Origin: Thalassoroseus pseudoceratinae
GTDB lineage: Bacteria > Planctomycetota > Planctomycetia > Planctomycetales > Planctomycetaceae
NCBI RefSeq assembly: GCF_011634775.1
Contig: NZ_JAALXT010000005.1
Span: 558,001-622,000, forward strand
Reading direction: 5' to 3'
Length of the DNA: 64,000 bases
Notes under the pieces: model-generated
What the model saw: the letters and a program-made list of their open reading frames with translations, nothing else
Told to the model about the DNA's origin: nothing
Database searches by the model: none
Shown: piece after piece, positions 8,984 through 18,500 of the stretch
Layout of the letters: the number at the start of each line of letters is the position of its first letter
Numbering within the stretch: the first letter of the stretch is position 1
Program-made: the position numbers and the translations under genes

Positions 8984-10428
8984 GATGCGATCCTCCGTAC
9001 TTTCGGTGTCGTTGTTTCCGGCAAGTTGATCGTGTCCACAGCCGAACCCGAAATCGCGGCGGCCCAGTCCCGCCAAGTTTGTGCGTATGATTCCAACAGT
9101 GCCCGCGTGTCCGTTCGAGTGAACCACGCGGGATCGGTTTGCAGACTGAGAGTCATTTCACCGTTGCAGTGGCAAATTCCAAACCCCGCCCGTGTTCCCA
9201 TCCGAATCGGTGGAAGTCCGTAAATCGCAGTTATACGGAGATTCCCAACCGCGATCCGACCGTCCTCCGAAGGGAACCGTCGTCGAAACCGTCGCAATGG
9301 ATCGTCGAGATTTGTCAGCACCGCAGTCGCCAAACACTTCGACCGACGCAGTAACCCTGCCAGAAGTTTCGGATGAGCCGTGAGAAAACTCATGTCGTTG
9401 AGAAAAACCCGACCAGCCTGTGTGTCCTTGATGAATTCCGTTTCCGCTCGCACGCCTTCCAGCAGCGAATCCCAATCGGCACACCGCGAAACCGGCCGCG
9501 TGATGAACGCAAACCCCATTCGGTTTGCTGCGGGCAGTCGGCCATCGGCTCGGTTGCGTAAGTCCGTTGGAATCAGAATTCGCAAACGGTGCTTCGGTCG
9601 GTTGGCCGTGTGAGTCGTATTCCAATCCGACAAGGTTCGAAACAGCAACGCCGTCGCCGCATCATTGAGAGTGCAATCCAGCTCACGCGCGAGTCGGCGG
9701 AAGTTCTCGGTCTCCGCGGCGGTGAACTCACATTGTTCCCATTGCAATGGTTCACGATGCCCCGAGGAAATCGGTTGTCGGCGTTCGGATGCCAACGGCT
9801 TCGGTTTCCGCATGTGGAAATCCCAAGCCCCTTTCATCGCCTGCCAACGAGTGACGGTCCGTGTCGATTTGACGGGGGGAAACACGCCTCGGTTTGGCAA
9901 ACTTTCCGGTCGCAATTTTCGCCAACCAATTTGGTCTTCTTTTGCCGCCGTCAACTGCGAGTACCCGGTCATTAGATCAATAAAGACCTGAGCAGCTCCC
10001 TTGCCATCACAAGCAGCGTGATGAAACTGCATTCGCAGAATCGAATTTCCGTCCTGTCGTGAGAACCAAATTCGCCATCCGATTTCGCGATGCAAATCGA
10101 TCGTTGTGCCGCGGGGCGGTGTGTGAATCGCCTCCTCAGAGACCTCATCGACATGCACTTGGAATTCGTCCCATGCGACCCAATGTGGCACGCCGTCAAT
10201 GTTGTCAACACGGGAGCACAAGAGCGGCGAACGACGAGCGGTTGCGATCGCCGCTTGTTGCATCGCTTCGGGATCGATTTCCCCAGCAAGACGAGTTTCG
10301 GTGTAGAACGTCATCGGATGTTCGGGCCGATCGTCGATCATCATGAATCGCTCGAACGGAACCAATGGCAATGTCATTGGTTCGCTCGGCAACGATTCAT
10401 CGATCGACCAGCACTCACGATGCGACAT
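8980..10428 (-). CDS. HHxxxDG acyltransferase (condensation/WS-DGAT/PapA superfamily)
   Basis: A 482-residue stand-alone enzyme of the chloramphenicol-acetyltransferase-like superfamily. The catalytic motif is H136-H137-A-A-C-D141-G142. LNDAATALLFRTL and ILIPTDLRNR match the second half of the fold seen in PapA-type and wax-ester-synthase-type proteins. Such enzymes join an acyl chain, from ACP or CoA, to an alcohol or amine. GGAGG lies about 7 bases before the ATG at 10428. Its TGA overlaps the start of the O-antigen-ligase-like gene. Next to a PKS and an acyl reductase, esterification of a PKS-derived acyl chain or alcohol is the natural guess, much as PapA5 finishes mycobacterial PDIM. Donor and acceptor are unknown. 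Confidence 0.75.
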   Translation of the reverse strand: MSHRECWSIDESLPSEPMTLPLVPFERFMMIDDRPEHPMTFYTETRLAGEIDPEAMQQAAIATARRSPLLCSRVDNIDGVPHWVAWDEFQVHVDEVSEEAIHTPPRGTTIDLHREIGWRIWFSRQDGNSILRMQFHHAACDGKGAAQVFIDLMTGYSQLTAAKEDQIGWRKLRPESLPNRGVFPPVKSTRTVTRWQAMKGAWDFHMRKPKPLASERRQPISSGHREPLQWEQCEFTAAETENFRRLARELDCTLNDAATALLFRTLSDWNTTHTANRPKHRLRILIPTDLRNRADGRLPAANRMGFAFITRPVSRCADWDSLLEGVRAETEFIKDTQAGRVFLNDMSFLTAHPKLLAGLLRRSKCLATAVLTNLDDPLRRFRRRFPSEDGRIAVGNLRITAIYGLPPIRMGTRAGFGICHCNGEMTLSLQTDPAWFTRTDTRALLESYAQTWRDWAAAISGSAVDTINLPETTTPKVRRIAS

Positions 10429-10512
10429 CAAACCCCCTCCGTAGGGTCATCCGAGAACTTCGTCCACGTGTCATTTTGCGTGTCACGGCTCACAGAGCCA
10501 TGTCAACTTCAT

Positions 10513-11280
10513 TCAACTTCGAATGCTAATTCCACCGTCAATCACTAATGTGTGTCCTTGGACAAGGTCACTCAACGGACTCGCCAGGTACAACACCGCA
10601 TCCGCGACGTCTTCCGTTTTCAACTCCCGATTCGGCACTAAGAGCGTTTCCTTTAAGGCGGTGAACATATCTTCGGCACCGGGGAGAAGTTGAATCGCGT
10701 CGGTCGGCAGCAACCCCGCCAACACCACATTGAAGTTGATGCCATCGCGGCCCAATTCCAACGCCAGGTGCCGCGTGAGACTTTCCAACGCCGCTTTTGA
10801 CGCTCCGATCAAACCATAGTCGGTGAGTGCTCGCTGCGAACCATGACTCGACAATGCGATCACTTTCGCCTGCGAACTCGTTTGAGCTGTCAACAACGGA
10901 TGGGCCGCTTGGACCAACGTCATCAATGCCCGAGCGTTGGTGTGCATGGCGGCGTCGAAGTGTCGCGGACTGGCTTGCATCAGGGGACGAAACCCGCCGC
11001 CGGCCGCATTGCTCACAAGAATATCCAACCGCTCGAACCGTTCGCCGACGAACTCCATCATCGCCTGAGCGTCTTCGGCTTCACTCACATCGGCCTTGAC
11101 CGTGAGTGCTTGCCGACCAAGTTGTTGCACCTCCTCGGCGACGGCGTTTGCCCGTGATTGAGACGTGAGATAATTGATCACCACGTCCGCGCCCGCTTCC
11201 GCCAATCGCAACGCCACCGCACGCCCCACACCACGGGAGCCACCGGTCACGAGCGCCGTTTTGCCTGTGAGATCAATCAT
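10513..11280 (-). CDS. FabL-like enoyl-ACP reductase (SDR)
   Basis: A 255-residue short-chain dehydrogenase with TGGSRGVG (12-19) for NADP, NAAGG (91-95) and the catalytic pair Y155 and K162. The Y-x6-K spacing is typical of enoyl-ACP reductases such as Bacillus FabL, unlike the Y-x3-K of ketoreductases. Many other positions also match FabL by eye (INY, RLD, RP-x-M, SKAALE, TDA, DGG). It would reduce trans-2-enoyl-ACP during chain extension. The adjacent PKS has KR and DH domains but no enoyl reductase domain, so this protein could act in trans for it. The ATG at 11280 is preferred to an upstream TTG. It lies 30 bases after the Rieske gene. Confidence 0.8.
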   Translation of the reverse strand: MIDLTGKTALVTGGSRGVGRAVALRLAEAGADVVINYLTSQSRANAVAEEVQQLGRQALTVKADVSEAEDAQAMMEFVGERFERLDILVSNAAGGGFRPLMQASPRHFDAAMHTNARALMTLVQAAHPLLTAQTSSQAKVIALSSHGSQRALTDYGLIGASKAALESLTRHLALELGRDGINFNVVLAGLLPTDAIQLLPGAEDMFTALKETLLVPNRELKTEDVADAVLYLASPLSDLVQGHTLVIDGGISIRS

Positions 11281-11310
11281 CGAAGCCGTCTTTCCCAAGA
11301 GTTCTTTGTG

Positions 11311-12444
11311 TCATGCTGCGTTCGTTTGGTTGCCTGCCGTGGTTGTCTTCAACGCTTGTTGAAACGCAAAAATGCGTTCTTCGCAACGTCCGAGAATCCC
11401 GTCTTGTTCGCTGTATGTCAGTCCTTTTTGGATGCGATCGAACAAGCTTGCGTCTTCCAGCAAGACCCGTTTTGTCAGCCATGCCGCGATGCCGTCCCAT
11501 CTCTTGACGCACCACTTTTGAAACCCGGTCGCTTCGCCTCGAATACCGAACTGCCGGACAATGCTTCGGCATGACGTGGGTCCGGTCGGAATCACCGCGT
11601 GGCAGAGACTCAAGGTGTCTGTGAAGGAGAACAGTAAGTTGGGGAACAGATGATGTTGTTCGTACCCGCCGGTCACATCCCGCCCCAACCAACCGAGAAA
11701 TCGTCCTTCGACCCGTTGGAACCATGCGTCCAACTTGGAGTGTGGACTGAACGGCAACTGCGTGCGGAGTGCCGTTCGGTTCGGCAGCAAAATGTGCTCG
11801 CTGCGGTCTTCACCGGGATCTTCGCGGAACGTCTCCGGATGCACGAACGGCACGTGATACGCTTCCAATGTGTTCTCGACGACGACCTTCCAATTCACCG
11901 GAAAATCGATATTCCACACCATCGCTGGAGTTTGCTCGGCGGGAAATCGTGACTCGAGTTGTTCGGAAAAATCGCCGAGGAACTCTCGAAGGTTGACGGA
12001 CTGAGCACCGTCCACACACACGAAGACCAACCCGCCACACGCTTCGACTCGGTACACCGGTAAGCACGCCGATCCCTTTTGAGCCGGTCGAAAATTGTGA
12101 GCGGCGGGAATCCTCCGGGTGAGGCCGTCGGCTCCGTATTCCCATCCGTGATACGGGCAGGTCATCGTTTCGCTGTGACCGTGGGCTTCGTCGTTGATCA
12201 GGCAATGACGATGGGCACAGACGTTCGACAACGCTCGCAATTCGCCATCGAAATTCCGGACCTGTACCGCTCGCCCGAACAACTCGCAGGTGAGGAAGTC
12301 CCCCGGCTGACTCAGCTCCGCGACCGTCCCAACCACATGCCACGCCGGTCGCAACACGCTCGCGCATTCAGCCTCGTACGCAGCGGCGGACGTGTAATCC
12401 GCAGGCGTCGTGCAAGGATCGAGTCGAGAAGGTGTCACATACAT
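11311..12444 (-). CDS. Rieske non-heme iron oxygenase (second of two)
   Basis: 377 residues, with Rieske ligands C76-A-H78 and C96-P-Y-H99-G-W, and iron ligands H197 and H202 in the NWKVVVENTLEAYH region. The open frame could begin at 12543 inside the PKS gene, but the ATG at 12444 is chosen: from there MYVTPSRL aligns with MFVHDSQL of the Rieske protein at 4115-5242, and both sets of Rieske ligands then fall at the same residue numbers. This gives a 64-base gap after the PKS stop. The two proteins are paralogues, diverged over most of their length, so they probably act on different positions or intermediates. Partner reductase not in the window. Confidence 0.9.
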   Translation of the reverse strand: MYVTPSRLDPCTTPADYTSAAAYEAECASVLRPAWHVVGTVAELSQPGDFLTCELFGRAVQVRNFDGELRALSNVCAHRHCLINDEAHGHSETMTCPYHGWEYGADGLTRRIPAAHNFRPAQKGSACLPVYRVEACGGLVFVCVDGAQSVNLREFLGDFSEQLESRFPAEQTPAMVWNIDFPVNWKVVVENTLEAYHVPFVHPETFREDPGEDRSEHILLPNRTALRTQLPFSPHSKLDAWFQRVEGRFLGWLGRDVTGGYEQHHLFPNLLFSFTDTLSLCHAVIPTGPTSCRSIVRQFGIRGEATGFQKWCVKRWDGIAAWLTKRVLLEDASLFDRIQKGLTYSEQDGILGRCEERIFAFQQALKTTTAGNQTNAA

Positions 12445-12508
12445 AAGTTCTGGCCGTGTGGTCGGTCCTGGTGATCGGAAAAATTTCTTGTCGGTATCAA
12501 ACTCGCAG

Positions 12509-15500
12509 TTATCCCAAGAACGCGATTTCGTAACCTTTGGCACGGAGGATCAAATCTTCGTTCTGACCAAAGAGCGAGAATTCAAACCACGCCCGTTGGC
12601 CATCTCGCCGAAGGAATTTCGTTTCAACGATGCATGCTTCGCCAGGTCGTGTGAGACGCCCGACTTCCAACTCGCCCATACTCGCGGGCAACGACGGGGC
12701 CGCCTCAACCTGCTTCCACGCGAGCAATGCCGTCGCGTACAAACACGCATCGAGAGCCGCACTTGGGATCGTCCAACCAGTCACGTTCCGCCGAGCACTG
12801 GCAAGTTCTGTCAAAGCGGGAGCCGAAATCTTCGCCCAACCGCGATCGCCTTGGTAACAGAACTTGGTCAAGTTCTGGAACACCGGGCCGTGATAAACCA
12901 TGCTCTCCGGGCCGACGTAGTGAATCGTTTCCCACCCGTGATCCGGAGCCGGACTAGGCCGAACGTAGGTGGCGTCTCCCACGCCAATCTCGACCGTCGC
13001 TCGCAGATATTCGCGGTCGGCTTCGACGAGTCGGCCGTCACGCGTCGTTTGATCGGCAACAAGTTCACACGTCCAATGATTGCCGTTGCAGTTGACGATT
13101 CGCGAGGAAATCTCTTTCGGCGTTTCCTCGAAGAACTTGAGAGCTCGCAAGGCTTCGATGTCTCGCAAGCGAATTCGTTCTCGTCGCCCGGCGGCACACA
13201 TCGCCGCTTCGCAGAGGATTTCCACACCGACCGCCAAGGGCATCACCGGTGTGTCTTGCACCCGATGTTCGACCAAAAACGGATCGCGTTTTGGATAGAC
13301 CGTCAATTTGACCGAACCGCTGTCCGTGCCGGCCGTGAGCGAACGCTCCAACATCGGGCACCAATCCACCGACAGTCGCGGTGGTCTGGGATTGGGGTAC
13401 CACTCCATCGCTCGCGTTTCCGCCGGATTGAACACGCGGTAGTACCGTTCATCCGTGATCAACACTTCTGGTTCCGGCGTGTTGGCGAGCAATTCGTTGA
13501 TGAGGTGTTCCACACCTTCCCGAGCGGGCATGAATTGCATGTCGATCATCTCAAGAGCCAACCGCGTCTCCGGTTTGACCGCCATACCACAATCGTCCCA
13601 GGCGTGCCAATGGAACGCGACCGCAGCCACATCCGGACGCTGCGAACGATACCAACCGACCAACTTCGCCAGCATGTCGTTCGAGAGTGAATAATCCGTG
13701 TGCCCGTTCGCACCAAATCGCCCGCTGATCGAACCAAACCCGACAAATTGTTCGATGGGATCCGTCGCGGTCAGTTCCATCATCGCGAGTGCCCCGTCGA
13801 CTTTCGCACGGATGCACTGTTGAACTTTCCGCATGTCTTTGCGATCGAATCGAGCATCTCGACCGATACCCGCACCGTGCAAAATTCCATGGATCGGACC
13901 AGATTGCTTTCGCACCTCGGCCAATGTCTCAGCGAGTTGCGAACGGTCAGCCACATCACAGGAGTGGTACACGGCCGTCACACCCAGGTCCGCGAGTTCC
14001 TGGAGCGTCTTGTCGATCTCCAATGCCTTCTCGGTGTCTTGCCAAGCCCGAACGGAATTTTCCCCGCTTTCCCGAGCCTGCCGCATGACTTCGGCTTTGA
14101 TCTGCTGCCGATTCGACTCTCGCCATTCCCGCCAATGCGGAGGAAAGTTCGGTGCCGGAGCCGTCCCAATGAGATGCAGTTTCAAATCGTACCGAGGGGC
14201 CAGTTCTTTGAGCACATACGCCGTCACCCCGCGTGCTCCGCCTGTGCAAACCCAGGTACCGCCCCGACGGATTTCCCGCCGCGACGATGGTACCGTTTGC
14301 GGAACCGCACGCACAACTTGACGCCGTCCGGTGTGCCAAGAGACTTCGAGATCATGACTCGGTGCCGCCAACTCCCGCCAGATTCCGGCCACCACGTTTT
14401 CGGGGCTGTCGGTGTGAGCGGTGTCGACAATTTTGACCGGCGTGGATCGAAAACCGTTCACCCAATTTTCGATGCACATGGCTTTCATCAAACCCGCTAG
14501 TCCGCCGCTTTCGGCACTGCGAGGTTGATCGCCCGATTTGAGTGAAAACCCGAAATCGCCACCCAGCGAACCGACACCAATCACGGAACCGTCCGCAAGT
14601 TTCTTGTCCCGCATCGCCAACTGCACCCAGCGTTGGCACAGTCCGAAGCAACTCATCAAGCTGACTTGCCGTCGACGTAGCCACGCCGATTCGTCCGTTG
14701 TGGTGATCGCGTCGTCGTCGCAGGGCGTCACGAGGAACAAGTGCGGCACGGGATTGGTTGCCCAAATCTCTTCCAGACGCTTCACGTTCGCCGCCGGATC
14801 AGCGTCCGGAGCGAGCACAGTCACATCGACATCGACCGCTTCCAAACGTTGTTTCAGTGCGTCCGCAACTCGGTTTTGCCCCACGATCAACGCGGCTCCG
14901 GAGAATGTCGGCTCTGCCATATCCGGGCCGGCATTGGGAAGATCGACCATCCGCAACACGAAACGCCGTGAAATCGTTTCCGGTTCGTTCGTGGTTGATT
15001 CCGGTTCGGTGGACTGGTCGTCTTCACCCAGCAATCGTTCGTGATGAGCAAGAATGTTCCCGAAATCGACACCGGTTCCGTCGGCCAACCCTCGCAACTC
15101 TTCGTGTTGATCCGCAGTGAGCGTATCGGCAGAGACAGCCATGCTCGTTCCCGTTTCCGCAAACGGTCGGCGATCAGCCTCGGCTTTCAGGAAGGAAACG
15201 ATCTCGGCTCGCTCGCGTTCGGCACGCTGGAAACCCTTGAGATAATTCGGACCACGCAACGGCACCGACGACGGTACCACTTCCGAGACGGGTTCCGAAA
15301 TCGTCGTTGTGGGGACCGCTTCGTTCTTCGGTGACGCCACACCGCCCACCATTTCCAGCACTTCCCCGAGCGTGCGGAACTGCTGCATGTTCGCGCTGCC
15401 GGAAACCTCGCTGTCGAGGTTGGTCATCTCGCGAAGTTCACCGAAGAGCTGAGCTTTCTTGATGCTGTCGATCCCCAAGTCCGCTTCCAAGTCCGCATCC

Positions 15501-18500
15501 AGACTCACCACATCACGCGGATAACCCGTGTGCTCGATCACGAAATCCACAAGGAACTGCTCGAGATTGTCAGCGTCAAATCCAGCGTCCGACGAGGAAG
15601 TCTCAATGGGCTTCGTCGGCTCGGTCGATGTTTCGACCCGTTCAGAAACGTCAGGCGACGGCGTGACCGATCCGGCCAACTCCAACACCTGCCGAAGCGT
15701 GCGGAACGCGTTGATCGAACCGCTTCCGCTTCCGCCTTCGCCTTCGGTTGCAAGTCCGGTCATCTCCCGGAACTCGCCGAAGAGCTGAGCTTTCTTGATG
15801 CTGTCGATTCCCAAATCCGCTTCCAAGTCTGCATCCAGACTCACGACATCGCGTGGATAACCCGTGTGTTCGATCACGAAATCCACGAGGAATTGTTCTA
15901 AGACGTCCACGTCGATGGCGTCCGAGTTCGACGAACTGGCAACCGGGGCAGTCTCCGTGATTGGTGGTTGATCGACTCGCAACTGCAAATGCGGTTCGGG
16001 TTCGCGGACCGGTTCCGGTGTCGGCTCGGGTTCCGGAATTGCCACGGCTTCGCGGACTTCACCCGCCAACTCCAAAACTTCCCGAAGCGTGCGGAACGCG
16101 TTGATCGAACCGTTGCCGTTCCCACCTTCCGCCGCGAGTTGCGTCATCTCGCGGAACTCGCCGAAGAGTTGGGCTTTCTTAATGCTGTCGATCCCCAAGT
16201 CCGCTTCCAAGTCCGCATCCAGACTCACCACATCACGCGGATACCCCGTGTGCTCAATCACGAAATCCACCAGGAACTGCTTCAGTTCGGCAAGATCAAT
16301 CGCGGGAGCCGCTTCCGGTTCCGTGTTCTCTTTCGAAGTCGGCGTGGTAGTTGTGGTCGGTTGAGGTTGTCGGCTTTGCTCGGCGGCTTGTCGTCGTCGT
16401 TGTCGACGAGCGGCAGTCGCGTCGAAATCGACCGGCGGACCAACTGGTTTCTCTACGTTGGTCTTCGTCATCGGAACCGAGACAGTTGGTGCTGATGTGG
16501 TTACCGGAGTCGTGGTTTCGTTCGTAAGTCCAAAGGTTTCCAAAACCGCTTGCCGATACAATTTCTGCTCGGCTTCACTGCGGTTGGCGTGGTCAAACGC
16601 AAAGCATGTCACCGCACGGTCGTTCAAGATTCGTCGCGAGAGTTTGGTCAAGACTTGCGATGGACCGATCTCCAGAAAGACGTTCACGCCATCATCGGCC
16701 AACCGCTCGATCAAGGAAACGAACTGCACCGGCTCCACGAGTTGAGCGGCGAGGTTCTTGCGAATGTCTTCGGCGTCGGCGGTGTAACGTGCCGTCACGC
16801 TGCTGATAAACGGTGTCGCCGGTGGCAACAAATGCTCTGCTGCCAAGCCCATTGCCAAACGACTTTGTGCCGGTGCGAGGTGCGGTGTGTGGAACGCGCA
16901 CGGTACGGTTAGTTCGAATGTCGGAATGCGCTCGGCATTCAACTCCCGCATGACGGCTTGCACGTCCGCGGTCGATCCCCCGATGACGATCTCTTCGGGA
17001 GCATTGAAGTGCGAAATAAACACGCCAGAATGCCGATCAACACACGGTTGCACTGCGTCGCGTCCTGCTCGCACAGCCACCATTTGTGTGCTGCCGGCTG
17101 TCAAGTACGACAATGCCGACGCACGAGCTTGAGTCGCTCGCAACGCTTGTGGGAAACTCCACACGCCAGCGGCAACCAGGGCGGCGTATTCACCGTAACT
17201 ATGACCGGCGAACGCGAACGGTTTGACGCCCAGGCTCGACATCGCTTCCCAGGCAAGCACATCCGCCACGAGAATCGCGGTCTGTGTTGCGACGACATCG
17301 CGGCCCAAACTCTCTGGGCGGTCCCAAGCCATTGATGCAAACGATGGCAAACCCGCATCCCGCAGACAGGCTTCGATCTGCTCCAACCGACTACGAACCG
17401 CCGGTGAGGACGTCGCCAACTCACGGAACATTCCCGCGTATTGCGATCCCTGTCCGGCAAACAGACACGCCAACCGAGGAGGCGTCGTTTGCAAATCGGC
17501 TTCGTACACGCCTTCGGTGTGCAGTGTTGCTTGACGCCCCCCATCCCGACCGATCGAACACCACAAACTGAGTTTGCGTTGTAGATCATTCGCATCTGCC
17601 GCAATCACCGTCAGGCGAATGCCGTCTTGCGATGAGAATTGCGTTTCGATGGCCGTCTGAAATGCGTCTTCGCTCCGCGTGATGGCGGTTTGAACTTGCT
17701 GTTCAAGTTGGCGGCGATCGGTGGCGATCCAACGGAGAATCCGAGGCGTTTGGCCTGGCGAAACGGTCGGCGAATTCGTCACGAACACAGGCTCCGTTGA
17801 GACATTCGGACGCGTTGAGCGAACACGTCCCGATGTCGGATCGAGAATAATATGATAGGCCAACCCACTGAGGGTATGCCCCGTCAGGGCTGTCAATTGA
17901 TCGTTTCGCGAGTCCACAAAACTGCTACGGACGAGCATCGCCAATCCGTGAGCGGCTTGGATGTGGCCGATCTGTCGAACGAGTGGATCGGGACGTTGTG
18001 GAACTGCCGGATACACCTGGCCGATACCGGCGAATTCCTCACGGTCACAAGCCGCGACACCATTGCCCGCAATGACTTGGCCAACCGCGGCGGTATCGAT
18101 TTGTCCTGAACGAATTGCTTGGCGGCCGGCTCGAATCGCAGCGTCTTGGAGACTCTGATCTGCTCCCGCACCAACGCCGCGAATTACCGCGTGAACGGTG
18201 TCGCCGTCCCGCTCGGCATCCGCGAGATTCTTGAGCAGCACCATCGCCACGCCTTCACCGGGCAGGTGTCCGTCGCCTTGCGAGTCCGATAATCGACCGT
18301 GTTTCTCGAACGACTCGAACGCGGACAGGTCCATCGCCCGTTGCGCTCCGCCGCACAATACGACCGAACACGTTTGGCTGTCCAACAGTTGACAGGCTGC
18401 CGACAAAGCCGCGAACGACGACACATCACCGGCATCGAGCGCCATCGCTCCGCCCATCATGTCGAGCGTTTTGCTGATTCGCGACGCCAACGTGCTACTG

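Noticed and set aside
12410-13690. 426-codon plus-strand open frame opposite the end of the PKS
   Set aside because: It is antisense to the DH and KR domains, whose catalytic residues are clear on the other strand.
15341-16300. Regular repeats as a CRISPR or other non-coding array
   Set aside because: The repeats are in frame and encode ACP domains with the phosphopantetheine serine.
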